Notes under the pieces: generated by a model
Database searches by the model: none
What the model was told of the DNA's origin: nothing
The model's input: the letters and a program-made list of their open reading frames with translations, nothing else
NCBI RefSeq assembly: GCF_013256425.1
Contig: NZ_CP053904.1
Location: 1,860,001-1,924,000 of the forward strand
Direction: 5' to 3'
DNA from: Hymenobacter sp. BRD67
GTDB taxonomy: Bacteria; Bacteroidota; Bacteroidia; Cytophagales; Hymenobacteraceae
DNA: 64,000 bases
Shown: piece by piece, positions 52,695 through 60,997 of the stretch
How the letters are laid out: each line of letters opens with the position of its first letter
How positions within the stretch are numbered: position 1 is the first letter of the stretch
Translations under genes and position numbers: made by a program

Positions 52695-53540
52695 GTGATT
52701 ATCCGCTCCTTGTTTTTTGTCGGCCTATTTATTTGCAGCTCAGCTGGCTGGGCGTTGGAGGCAACTCCTATTACTACGCAGCAGCTCACTACGCGGCTGA
52801 TTTCGGCTATTCTGGGGCTCAAAACCCTGCGCGTCGCTACTGAGCTGCGCGAGCGCGTCGGCACGAGCACAACGCACGACTATACCCAGATGAAACTTGC
52901 TTTCAACCCCTATCGCGTATACCTGAAAAACCAGAAAGGGGTGGAAGTATTGTACGTAACCGGGCAGAACGACAACGAGGCCTGGGTGTATCCGGCCGCT
53001 TTCCCCTACATCACGCTGAGCCTCAACCCTACTGGCACTTTAATGCGCAAAGGCCAGCACCACACAGTTTTGCAGGCCGGCTTTTCCTTAATTGCCAACC
53101 TGCTGGGTGGCCCCAATGGCCGGGGCGACAATACATTCAGCGAGTCATTTCGCTATATGGGCGATACTACTGCTCAAGGGGAGAGTAGTTATATACTGCG
53201 CTCTGACTATCCTGATTTTCACTATATTTCTTATCGGGTTGGCAAAAACGAGAGTATTGAATCGATAGCAACGCATTTCAGCTGCGGCGAGTACCGCATT
53301 ATCGAACGCAATAAGCTCAGTGCCGATAGCAAGCTCATCGAGGGCCAGGTACTGCAAATACCCAGCGCTTATGGCCGGCGCGTACTTGTGACGGTAGATG
53401 CCAAAAATTATCTGCCGACTTCCGTAACGGTGTATGATGACCGCGGCTTGTATGAAAAATATATTTTTTCTGCTATAGTAGCCAACCAGCCAATTTCTTC
53501 GGCAGAATTTAGCAAAGGCTACAAAGGCTATAAGCTCTGA
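52695..53540 (+). CDS. DUF1571 protein with an internal LysM-like module
   Basis: 281 residues. A signal peptide (GTG start, FFVGLFICSSAGWALEA) precedes a DUF1571 fold: LRVATELRERVG, MKLAFNPYRVYLKNQKGVEVLYVTGQNDNEAWVYP (in parts) and, at the C-terminus, LPTSVTVYDDRGLYEKYIFSAIVAN. Between them (about 176-225) lies YRVGKNESIESIATHFSC, IIERNKLSADSKLIEGQVLQIP, a LysM-type glycan-binding unit. LolA-like DUF1571 proteins are periplasmic; an added LysM suggests a link to peptidoglycan. The stop codon abuts the long palindrome at 53541. Confidence 0.8.
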   Translation: MIIRSLFFVGLFICSSAGWALEATPITTQQLTTRLISAILGLKTLRVATELRERVGTSTTHDYTQMKLAFNPYRVYLKNQKGVEVLYVTGQNDNEAWVYPAAFPYITLSLNPTGTLMRKGQHHTVLQAGFSLIANLLGGPNGRGDNTFSESFRYMGDTTAQGESSYILRSDYPDFHYISYRVGKNESIESIATHFSCGEYRIIERNKLSADSKLIEGQVLQIPSAYGRRVLVTVDAKNYLPTSVTVYDDRGLYEKYIFSAIVANQPISSAEFSKGYKGYKL

Positions 53541-53729
53541 CCACTGCTTGGCGCGGATTTTAAATGAATTTCACGGATTTTGTGGACGATTCGCTTACTT
53601 CCTGATTAGTCTCGGTCGAACACTATTGTAAGCAAGCCCAAAAAAGCCACCGGACAGGTGGCTTTTTTCTTAGTGACAAATCGACCGCAAAATCCGTGAA
53701 ATCCATTTAAAATCTGCGCCAAGCAGTGG
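53541..53729. repeat. 41-bp inverted repeat spanning the whole gap between convergent genes
   Basis: Arms 53541-53581 and 53689-53729 match at 39 of 41 positions. The unit contains GGATTTTAAATGAATTTCAC, a repeat type seen in many bacteria. It begins right after one stop codon and ends two bases before the other gene's stop. A terminator lies inside at 53640-53668. Confidence 0.88.
53640..53668. terminator. Intrinsic terminator inside the 41-bp inverted repeat
   Basis: AAAAAAGCCACC and GGTGGCTTTTTT pair exactly around a 5-nt loop; bidirectional. Confidence 0.9.
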
Positions 53730-53730
53730 T

Positions 53731-54603
53731 TTAGCGGCGCATGGTCTTCTCGATGGTATCCCACATACCGGGGGTAAGCATTTCGAGCTTGTTAAACTCG
53801 CCGGCCCCGTTGAGCCACTCTCCCCCGTCGATGGTTACGACTTCGCCGTTCACGTAGGCCGAGAAATCAGACACGAGGTAGGCTGCCAGGTTGGCCAGTT
53901 CCTGATACTGGCCCACGCGCTTGAGCGGCACGCTGGCAGCGGGGTCGAGCTTGCTGGCCAGCGGTTCGGGAAACAGGCGACTCCAGGCGCCTTCTGTGGG
54001 AAACGGGCCGGGTGCAATCGCATTGGAGCGGATACCGTATTTGGCCCACTCCACGGCCAGCGAGCGGGTAAGTGCCAGCACCCCGGCCTTTGCGGCGGCC
54101 GAAGGCACTACGTAAGCCGAGCCCACGGAGGCATAGGTAGTCACGATATTGAGGATAGTGCCGGGCTGCTTTTCGGCTATCCAGCGCTTGCCCACGGCCA
54201 GGGTGCAGTTGTAGGAGCCCCGCAGCACAATATCCACTATCACGTCGAAGGCTTTATGGCTGAGGCGCTCCGTGGGACTGATAAAATTTCCGGCAGCATT
54301 ATTGAGCAAGACATCAACGCGCCCAAAATCTTCGTACGTGCGCGTCAGCATCGCTTCCACTTCCTCGTATTTGCGCACATCGCAGGCCAGGGCTAATACC
54401 CGCCCACCCGTCTGCTGGCGCAGTTCGACCGCTGTTTGCTCTAATACAGCGAGTTTACGGCTGGTGATGGTCACATTGGCACCTAATTGCAGAAAATACG
54501 TCGTCATGGCCCTGCCCAAGCCCGTTCCGCCACCCGTTACAATAATGGTTTTACCAGCCAGCGCATTATCGCGCAGCATCGGTTGTGCAAAAGAATTCGT
54601 CAT
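53731..54603 (-). CDS. SDR oxidoreductase, 2,4-dienoyl-CoA reductase-like
   Basis: 290 residues. Rossmann motif GGGTGLGRAM, CDVRKYEEVEAM, NNAAGNFISPTERLS and APGPFPTEGAWSRLFP are closest to peroxisomal-type 2,4-dienoyl-CoA reductase and related trans-2-enoyl reductases of fatty-acid oxidation. The usual catalytic Tyr position reads YVVPSAAAK, i.e. the YxxxK motif is replaced, as is normal in this subgroup. The ATG at 54603 is chosen over upstream in-frame ATG codons (adding a low-quality leader). It converges with the DUF1571 gene over the palindrome. Confidence 0.85.
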   Translation of the reverse strand: MTNSFAQPMLRDNALAGKTIIVTGGGTGLGRAMTTYFLQLGANVTITSRKLAVLEQTAVELRQQTGGRVLALACDVRKYEEVEAMLTRTYEDFGRVDVLLNNAAGNFISPTERLSHKAFDVIVDIVLRGSYNCTLAVGKRWIAEKQPGTILNIVTTYASVGSAYVVPSAAAKAGVLALTRSLAVEWAKYGIRSNAIAPGPFPTEGAWSRLFPEPLASKLDPAASVPLKRVGQYQELANLAAYLVSDFSAYVNGEVVTIDGGEWLNGAGEFNKLEMLTPGMWDTIEKTMRR

Positions 54604-54762
54604 CAGGCAAAGGGAATTAAGCAGTACGGAGCTAAGGTTGAGAAACGCCCGAAGGTAAGCGGTAATTCTCACCAAGTTGAAATAGTTGATACGGGGTTTA
54701 TCGATTCATGTGCAACTTGCACTCTTTTTACATAGACGCCTAGTAATCAAGAATAATATTTT

Positions 54763-55623
54763 ATGTCTATTACCACGCTTGTAAATCCGGTAGCCGAGTC
54801 TTCTACGGTAGCCGTATTGGGCTGTGGCTGGCTGGGGATGCCTTTGGCAAAGAAGCTGTTAGCCCAGGGCCACCGGGTGTTGGGGTCAACCACTACTGCC
54901 GAGCAAGTGCCGCTACTGGCTGCCGCCGGCATCGAGCCTCAACTGCTTCAGCTGGGCAGTAGCTTTACGCTAGCCGACGAGGCCAGCCTCACGCACTGGC
55001 TGTCGCAAGCCGATACGCTGGTCTTGAATGTGCCGCCCCGCGCGGCGGTGGCCGGCGGGTACCCCACGCTGTTGCGCCCCGTGCACCGGGCAGTAGCCGC
55101 CGCCCGGCTCAAGGCCGTTTTATTTGTCTCAACCACGGGCGTTTACCCTGACGAGCCCCGGATAATGCGCGAAACAGACGCTATCAGCACCCGCGATGCG
55201 GCGTCGGATGTGCTGCGCACGGAAGGACATTTTGTGCCGCGCTATGGCCAGTGGCAAAGCTCGGTAGTGCGCCTGGGCGGCCTTTTTGGGCCCGACCGGG
55301 CACCGGGCCGCTTTCTGGCCGGCCGCCGCGACCTTCCGCAGGGCGACGCGCCCACCAATCTGTTGCATCTCACCGACGCGGTAGGCGTGTTAAGCACCAT
55401 TATTGGCCAGCAGATTTGGGGGCACACGCTTAATGTTTGCGCTCTGCAGCACCCGCGGCGGCGCGACTTTTATCCCGCCGCCGCGGCCTACCTGGGCCTG
55501 GAGCCGCCAACTTTTCAGGAAACTGGCAGCGGGGGTAAAACCATTGATTCCAGCCGGCTGCGCGCGCTGGTTCCCTATGCGTTCCAACACGACGATGTGC
55601 TGGCTGCCCTACCCTATTGCTAG
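54763..55623 (+). CDS. Atypical SDR / NAD-dependent epimerase-like protein (YeeZ-like)
   Basis: 286 residues. N-terminal GCGWLGMPLAKKLLAQGHRVLGSTTT is a Rossmann loop as in YeeZ-type proteins; LFVSTTGVYPDE carries the SDR Ser/Tyr region and VRLGGLFGPDR the epimerase motif. Such proteins are cytoplasmic NAD(P)-binding enzymes with unknown substrates. The gene is divergent from the SDR gene with about 159 bases between starts. The FAD oxidoreductase gene begins 43 bases downstream. Confidence 0.82.
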   Translation: MSITTLVNPVAESSTVAVLGCGWLGMPLAKKLLAQGHRVLGSTTTAEQVPLLAAAGIEPQLLQLGSSFTLADEASLTHWLSQADTLVLNVPPRAAVAGGYPTLLRPVHRAVAAARLKAVLFVSTTGVYPDEPRIMRETDAISTRDAASDVLRTEGHFVPRYGQWQSSVVRLGGLFGPDRAPGRFLAGRRDLPQGDAPTNLLHLTDAVGVLSTIIGQQIWGHTLNVCALQHPRRRDFYPAAAAYLGLEPPTFQETGSGGKTIDSSRLRALVPYAFQHDDVLAALPYC

Positions 55624-55665
55624 CCGGCGAGCAGCGGAGCATTGGCCGGCAGGTTATCTTTGTCT

Positions 55666-56943
55666 ATGCCTTCGTCTTTTGCTTCTGCCCCACCCCAACC
55701 TGAAGTAGTGGCGGTGCTGGGTGGAGGGGCCGCCGGCTTTTTCGGCGCTATTGCCTGCGCCGAGGCCAATCCACAGCTAACGGTTCTGCTGCTGGAAAAA
55801 AGCCCGAAGCTGCTGAGCAAGGTGCGCATCTCGGGCGGCGGGCGCTGCAACGTAACCCACGCCTGCGAGTCGGCCGCGCAGCTGGTGCAACACTACCCGC
55901 GCGGCGGCCGGCAGCTAAAAGAAGCATTCCGCCGGTTTGGGGTGTCCGACACGATTGCCTGGTTTGCGCAGCGCGGCGTGGCGCTCAAAACCGAGGCCGA
56001 TGGCCGCCTGTTTCCAACCACCGATAGCAGCGAAACCATCGCCCGCGCGCTGGAAGATACCGCCCGGCGGGCCGGAGTACGGGTACTCATGCGCACCGCC
56101 GTTGAGCAAATCAGACCGTTGCCAGAGGGAGGCTTTACGCTGACATTCAGCGAAGTAAGCCCGCCCCTGGGCCAGGAGCTGCACGTAAGCCGGCTACTGG
56201 TAGCCACGGGTGGCAACCCAAAATCGGCGGCCTACGACTGGCTGCGTGAGCTGGGCCATACCATTGCCGAGCCAGTGCCCTCACTCTTTACCTTCAACGT
56301 GCCAACCTCGCCCCTGCGCGAGCTGCCGGGCGTCAGCGTGCCTCATGCGCGGGTGGTGCTGGCGGGCGAAAAGCTGCAATACGAAGGCCCGCTGCTGGTG
56401 ACGCACTGGGGCGTGAGCGGGCCGGCTGTGCTCAAGCTCTCAGCCTGGGGTGCCCGCCGCCTGCACGAGCTGGGCTACCACGGCACGGCGCTGGTAAGCT
56501 GGGTGCCCACGCACACCGACGAAACCCTGCGGCCCTGGGCCCAGGAATTTCGGCTCGAAAACGGCAAAAAGCAGGTGGCAGCCCATCCACAGTTTGGCCT
56601 GCCCGCCCGGCTATGGCGCACACTAGCTACCGAAGCCGGCATCGGGCCCGAAACCCGCTGGAACGAGGTGCCCGCCAAGGCCCAAAACCGCCTGCTGGAG
56701 CTGCTGCTGCGCACGCCGCTACAGGTGCAGGGCAAAACCACGCACAAAGACGAGTTTGTGACCTGCGGGGGCATCCCGCTCAACGAAGTAAGCCTGACCA
56801 CCCTGGAAAGCCGCCGCGTGCCCGGACTCTATTTTGCCGGCGAGGTACTTGACATAGATGGCATTACCGGCGGATTTAATTTTCAGGCAGCCTGGACGAC
56901 CGGTTTCCTGGCCGGGCAGGCGATGGCCAGGCCAGGCTACTAA
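55666..56943 (+). CDS. YhiN/HI0933-family FAD-dependent oxidoreductase
   Basis: 425 residues. The dinucleotide motif LGGGAAGFFGAI is near the N-terminus, SGGGRCNVTHA is the family hallmark, and VTCGGIPLNEV plus FAGEVLDIDGITGGFNFQ complete the FAD site. Function of the family is not firmly established; some members are tied to tRNA or flavin chemistry. The ATG at 55666 follows a TATCTTTG box (55655-55662) by 3 bases, so either the box is not a promoter or the mRNA is essentially leaderless. Confidence 0.9.
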   Translation: MPSSFASAPPQPEVVAVLGGGAAGFFGAIACAEANPQLTVLLLEKSPKLLSKVRISGGGRCNVTHACESAAQLVQHYPRGGRQLKEAFRRFGVSDTIAWFAQRGVALKTEADGRLFPTTDSSETIARALEDTARRAGVRVLMRTAVEQIRPLPEGGFTLTFSEVSPPLGQELHVSRLLVATGGNPKSAAYDWLRELGHTIAEPVPSLFTFNVPTSPLRELPGVSVPHARVVLAGEKLQYEGPLLVTHWGVSGPAVLKLSAWGARRLHELGYHGTALVSWVPTHTDETLRPWAQEFRLENGKKQVAAHPQFGLPARLWRTLATEAGIGPETRWNEVPAKAQNRLLELLLRTPLQVQGKTTHKDEFVTCGGIPLNEVSLTTLESRRVPGLYFAGEVLDIDGITGGFNFQAAWTTGFLAGQAMARPGY

Positions 56944-57066
56944 GGGGTGAGCAAACGGCGCTGAAGCCGAAGAATAGAATTTGGGCATCTTTGGGCCGAT
57001 TGTAACCTTGTGGGCAGTTGAGTAGTAAACTCACTCACCTTTTCCAACTAAATTTCTTTTCCACTC

Positions 57067-57513
57067 ATGGAAGCCAAAGCCACTCAAGCCCTGCTCAACG
57101 AACTCGTAGAAACCCTTAAGGATGGCCAGAAAGGCTATTCGGATGCGATGACCGATGTGGAGGACACCAAGCTGAAAGACACGTTTAAAAAATATGCCGC
57201 CCAGCGCGCCAGCTATGTCACGGAGATTGAAGACCAGATGTTTAAGCTGGACCTTAAGCCCGACGAAAGCGCCTCGGTTACCGGCACCGTACACCGCGCC
57301 TGGATTGATTTGAAATCGGCGCTTACCAGCAAAGACAACCATGCCGTTCTTGCCGAGTGTGAGCGCGGCGAAGACTACGCTAAAAAAGCCTACGAAACTG
57401 CCCTGAAGGCCCAGGACCTGCCCGGTGCCCTGCACACGGTACTGACCAAGCAGGCCGCTGGCGTAAAGCAGGCGCACGATGAGATTAAAGCGCTGCGCGA
57501 CGCTACTAAGTAG
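57067..57513 (+). CDS. PA2169-type four-helix-bundle protein (DUF2383)
   Basis: 148 residues, all helical: MEAKATQALLNELVETLKDGQKGY (in parts), SDAMTDVEDTKLKDTFKKYA, HRAWIDLKSALTSKDNHA and GVKQAHDEIKALRDA. It matches the PA2169/DUF2383 family of ferritin-like small proteins, often stress-related and near general-stress genes. No metal ligands of ferritin type are evident. A terminator follows at 57560. Confidence 0.87.
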   Translation: MEAKATQALLNELVETLKDGQKGYSDAMTDVEDTKLKDTFKKYAAQRASYVTEIEDQMFKLDLKPDESASVTGTVHRAWIDLKSALTSKDNHAVLAECERGEDYAKKAYETALKAQDLPGALHTVLTKQAAGVKQAHDEIKALRDATK

Positions 57514-57559
57514 AAGCATAGAACCACCTTTACCTGCTGAGCAGGTGATACTTGCTAAT

Positions 57560-57603
57560 CAACAAAAGAGGGCTACCCATAATTGGGTAGCCCTCTTTTG
57601 TTG
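57560..57603. terminator. Intrinsic terminator with perfect 20-bp stem
   Basis: CAACAAAAGAGGGCTACCCA pairs exactly with its inverse around TAAT; bidirectional, between convergent genes. Confidence 0.92.
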
Positions 57604-57610
57604 ACTACTG

Positions 57611-58324
57611 CTATATGCTTTGCCCCTGCACCAGCCGGGCTACATAAAAGGCCGCGGCGGCAGCGGCAGCCCCGGTAGCCGCCATCTTTATTGCTCCTGC
57701 AATGGGCGCCTGACCGGTCAGGCGGCTCTTGAAAAAACCAAATACGAGCAGGCAAACCAGCGTAATCAGCCCCGACCACAGCAAGCCTGCGTGCGGAGTA
57801 GCAGTCAGAAAGTACGCGCTGAGCGGAATGAGGCCGCCCACGGCGTAGGCCCCGGCGATGGTAATGGCGCTCTTGAAAGCCTGCTTGGGGTCGGGCTGCT
57901 CAAGGCCCAGCTCGTACTTCATCATGAACTTGACCCATTGCTCAGGGTCTTTCACAAGCTCATTGGTAGCCTGGGTGGCAGTTGCTTCGGAAAGACCCAT
58001 CTCGACGAACAGCTCCTGCACCTCCCGGCGCTCGACGTCGGGCACGGTGCGAACCTCCTCGTGCTCACGGGCCAGCTCGGCCGCGTAGTGGTCGACTTCG
58101 GTGCGGCCGGCCAGGTAGCCACCCAGCCCCATCGCAATGGAACCGGCCACTATTTCGGCCAGCCCCGCCGTAATGACGAGGCCCGACGACTGCACGGCCC
58201 CACTCAGGCCCGCTGCCAGGGCAAAGGGCACGGTGAGGCCATCGGAGAGGCCGATAACTATATCCTGCAAAATAGCCGAGCTGGTCAGGTGCTTTTCGGC
58301 CGTAGGCGCAGTGATGGGATTCAT
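57611..58324 (-). CDS. VIT1/CCC1-family Fe/Mn transporter
   Basis: 237 residues with five likely membrane helices: LTVPFALAAGLSGAV, IVAGSIAMGLGGYLAG, and three towards the C-terminus after a charged cytoplasmic section (EREVQELFVEMGLSEATA type). The TVPFALAAGLSGA and GGYLAGRTEVDHY motifs are typical of VIT/CCC1 transporters that export or sequester Fe2+ or Mn2+. It begins 13 bases after the DUF3570 gene and is the last gene of a long minus-strand series. Confidence 0.88.
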   Translation of the reverse strand: MNPITAPTAEKHLTSSAILQDIVIGLSDGLTVPFALAAGLSGAVQSSGLVITAGLAEIVAGSIAMGLGGYLAGRTEVDHYAAELAREHEEVRTVPDVERREVQELFVEMGLSEATATQATNELVKDPEQWVKFMMKYELGLEQPDPKQAFKSAITIAGAYAVGGLIPLSAYFLTATPHAGLLWSGLITLVCLLVFGFFKSRLTGQAPIAGAIKMAATGAAAAAAAFYVARLVQGQSI

Positions 58325-58337
58325 AAGCGGCAGCTGC

Positions 58338-59615
58338 TTAGGGCATGGTAAAGGACAGGTCGGCGCTTACTACGTTGGCCGTGAGGCCGGTACTTTGTCG
58401 GTAATAGCCATAGCGCAAATCCAATGACTTAAACTTGGTGATGCGCCCCCCGAAGGGCGCTTTGAAGCGGCCCAGCCCATAAAGCGGCGCGTAGCGGAAG
58501 CCCAGGCCGACTTTATTAGCCGAAAAGGCCGACAGGTCGTAGTCGGAGGTGAAATACTCTTCTGTAGAAACGTGCGCCAGATAGGGCGCAAAGTAGTCGG
58601 CCGCCGTCTGCGTGTGGTAGCGATAGAAGGGATAGAGCGTGAAAAAGGGGCTCACCTTCACCGGCACTTCCAGCTCGAAGGTATGGGCACGAATGCCAAA
58701 ATTGTCGTTGTAGAAGCGGTAAAAGCCGCGCAGCTGCATTAGGTCGGTGGCGTAGTAAGTAAGGCGCAGGCTGGCCGGATACTTGTAGCGCAGGCGCGGC
58801 AGCACCTCGGCCAGAGCCGTACCGAGCGTGCCGAGCTGGCCATTAGCATCGGGCCGGTCGCGGAAATAAACCCGCTGAAATGGGGTGCTCAGCAGCCCGC
58901 GCTGCACCACCGGCTCCACGCTGACGGAAGCCTGTAGGCGCTTGCTGAGTACCTGCGCGTAAACGAGCGACAGGGTGAAGCTCTGGCGGGTGTCGGAGCC
59001 ATAGTTGTGGTTGCGCGTGCCGCCCACCCGCAGCTCGGCGGGGGTTACGAGCTTTATCTGGTCGAAGAAGGCCTGGCCGCTTACGCTTAGCTGGCGGTTG
59101 CCGTCGAGCGAAGTGCGCGCCCAGGAGCCAACCAGATTAAACGACAGGTAATCAAATTCTTTCGATACGCCCGCACCGGCCCCCAGCGTGGTCAGCTTAT
59201 CGGTCAGCAGGTGCGAGAGGCCAAAATCGGCGTGGTAGCGCACGTCGGAAGCCGAGGGCGACGACATAACCTGGTCAATCTTATCGGACGACGCCGAGGC
59301 GTAGTAGTCGATTCCCACATTGGCCGACAGACGCGTGGTGGAGTCGAGCGGCACGTTGAGCAGGATGGTCGGCGCCGTATCGGTAAGGTGCTGGCTGCCA
59401 ATACCGCCTTCCACGGCGCTGTGGTCGCCGTTTTGCTGGTAGTAGCTACCCAGAATATCGACCTCCGTTTCGCCGTAGCGGGCGGGCGTGGGCAGCTGAG
59501 ACGCGTTGGCCGGTGAGACACCCGAGCCATCGAGGCGGTTGGGCGTGGGCGTGCCCTGCGCGAAGGCGGCAAGCGGAGCGGTGGAAATGAGCGCGAGGAG
59601 GATTAGCTTTCTCAC
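58338..59615 (-). CDS. DUF3570 outer-membrane-barrel protein
   Basis: 425 residues: signal peptide (LILLALISTAPLAAFAQ), then a long beta-rich sequence with alternating aromatic residues, ending VVSADLSFTMP, as expected of an outer-membrane barrel. Recognisable pieces are GETEVDILGSYYQQNGDHSAVEGGIG and YFSFNLVGSW-like strands. DUF3570 is a Bacteroidota family usually found beside DUF4266, a thioredoxin-like and an ApbE gene, exactly as here. Its role is unknown. A short palindrome precedes the start (59640-59661). Confidence 0.88.
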   Translation of the reverse strand: MRKLILLALISTAPLAAFAQGTPTPNRLDGSGVSPANASQLPTPARYGETEVDILGSYYQQNGDHSAVEGGIGSQHLTDTAPTILLNVPLDSTTRLSANVGIDYYASASSDKIDQVMSSPSASDVRYHADFGLSHLLTDKLTTLGAGAGVSKEFDYLSFNLVGSWARTSLDGNRQLSVSGQAFFDQIKLVTPAELRVGGTRNHNYGSDTRQSFTLSLVYAQVLSKRLQASVSVEPVVQRGLLSTPFQRVYFRDRPDANGQLGTLGTALAEVLPRLRYKYPASLRLTYYATDLMQLRGFYRFYNDNFGIRAHTFELEVPVKVSPFFTLYPFYRYHTQTAADYFAPYLAHVSTEEYFTSDYDLSAFSANKVGLGFRYAPLYGLGRFKAPFGGRITKFKSLDLRYGYYRQSTGLTANVVSADLSFTMP

Positions 59616-59639
59616 AAATTACTTATTATATTTAAAATT

Positions 59640-59661
59640 TAATATATTACGAAATATATTA
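59640..59661. promoter_or_regulatory. Perfect 9-4-9 dyad TAATATATT-ACGA-AATATATTA
   Basis: An exact inverted repeat in an AT-rich 50-base gap between DUF4266 and DUF3570. Its size and symmetry fit an operator for a dimeric regulator; a promoter for DUF3570 could overlap. No hairpin function is obvious because the stem is A/T only. Confidence 0.45.
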
Positions 59662-59667
59662 CCTCCC

Positions 59668-59901
59668 TTAGTTGCAGCCGCAGCCGCCCCCTACTTTGCC
59701 TCCATTGGCTCCGCCGGCGCCTTCGCGGTAGCTTTCAAAGTTTACTTCCGGGGTTTCAACTTTCTTCGTTGCGAGCTTCATATCCTCGTCGTTGAGGTAG
59801 GCTTTCTGGTAGGCGGCTACCGATACGCAGCTGGGCAGCGCGGCACTGCTTGCCAGCAGCAAACCCAGCAGCGCCGGGCGAAAAATAACAGAATATCTCA
59901 T
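59668..59901 (-). CDS. DUF4266 small lipoprotein
   Basis: 77 residues. A lipoprotein signal with lipid Cys in LPSC (position 25), VAAYQKAYLNDEDMKLA and the C-terminal GGKVGGGCGCN, the hallmark of DUF4266. The Cys-x-Cys end may bind metal or form a disulphide. It overlaps the ApbE gene by 4 bases, so translation is coupled. The role is unknown, though the family always travels with ApbE and DUF3570. Confidence 0.9.
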   Translation of the reverse strand: MRYSVIFRPALLGLLLASSAALPSCVSVAAYQKAYLNDEDMKLATKKVETPEVNFESYREGAGGANGGKVGGGCGCN

Positions 59902-60992
59902 GGCTTTGGGGGGTGAGGCACGTTAGCAGCGGCGGGCGCTGCGCTATGGTAGGGATTGAGTTGCATACCCTTGGAAACCAGGGTTTGACCCTCATCGGTA
60001 ATAAGGGTGCAGTTGATGCCTTTGAGGCGGTTTATCAGGGCCAGGCCTTCTACGGAGCCGAGTACGAACACGGCATCGTCGAGGGCATCGGCCAGCTCCA
60101 CATCGGGGCAAATAATCGTAACGGAGCGTAGCCCGGTAGCCGGGTAGCCCGTGTGTGGGTTTATAATGTGGCCATAATACCGGCCCTTGACGGTGAAGAA
60201 CTGCTCGTAGTTACCGGCCGTTACCACTGCTAAATCACTGACCGTTAACCAGGAAGAGACGGTATGCGGCCGGGCCGGGTCGCCAATGGCAATGCGCCAG
60301 GCCGAGCCGTCGGGCTGATGGCCCCAGCAATACACATCGCCCGAGCCATTGATAAGGCCACCCGTAATGCCCATTTTTTTCATAAGCTCCTGGGCCCGGC
60401 GCACCCCGTAGCCTTGCAGAATGCCGGCCAGGTTGATGCGCATGCCTTTTTCGGGCAGAAAAATTGAGTGGGTAGCCGGGTCGAGCTTCACCTTTTGCCA
60501 GCCGATGCGCTTGACTGAGCGCCGCACCACGGCCGAATCGGGCAGGCTGGCGTGCTCCTGGCGGTCAAACTGATATATCTTATCGCCGCTGGCAAAGGTG
60601 ATGTCGAAGGCCCCGCCGCTCAGGGCTGAGATTTTGAGGGTACGCTGGATAAGGTCGTACACCTCCACATCAACCACCACCGGCCGGATACCGGCCATGC
60701 GGTTGATTTTAACTACCTGGGAAGTAGAATCCCAGTACGAGCACAGGCGGTCGATGCGCTGGGTTTCGCGCAGCCCTGCCCGCACGGCCCGCCAGGCCAG
60801 CGAATCATCGGCCGAGACGGCCGTGAATGTGAAGTGCGAGCCCATGAGATGAGCTTCGCGGGTGTAGGTGCGGGCGCGGTGTGGGGCCACGGGTTGGGCC
60901 GTGGCGGAGCCTGCGCTAAGGGCCAGCAGCAGGCTCACGCCTAGTATTCCTCCCCTTTCACGCCACCAGGCGGGCAAGCCAAAAATGGGCAT
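59898..60992 (-). CDS. FAD:protein FMN transferase (ApbE-like)
   Basis: 364 residues: signal peptide (ILGVSLLLALSAGSATAQ) and the ApbE domain with MGSHFTFTAVS, TFASGDKI, VTAGNYEQFF, HIINPHTGYPATG and SVTIICPDVELADALDDAVFVLG. ApbE proteins attach FMN covalently to Thr/Ser residues of periplasmic proteins. The FAD-binding loop reads INLAGILQGYGV, where DLGGIGKGYAV is common, so key residues are altered in this copy. The gene overlaps DUF4266 and is 5 bases from the thioredoxin gene; the modified partner is unknown. Confidence 0.86.
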   Translation of the reverse strand: MPIFGLPAWWRERGGILGVSLLLALSAGSATAQPVAPHRARTYTREAHLMGSHFTFTAVSADDSLAWRAVRAGLRETQRIDRLCSYWDSTSQVVKINRMAGIRPVVVDVEVYDLIQRTLKISALSGGAFDITFASGDKIYQFDRQEHASLPDSAVVRRSVKRIGWQKVKLDPATHSIFLPEKGMRINLAGILQGYGVRRAQELMKKMGITGGLINGSGDVYCWGHQPDGSAWRIAIGDPARPHTVSSWLTVSDLAVVTAGNYEQFFTVKGRYYGHIINPHTGYPATGLRSVTIICPDVELADALDDAVFVLGSVEGLALINRLKGINCTLITDEGQTLVSKGMQLNPYHSAAPAAANVPHPPKP

Positions 60993-60997
60993 ACTGC

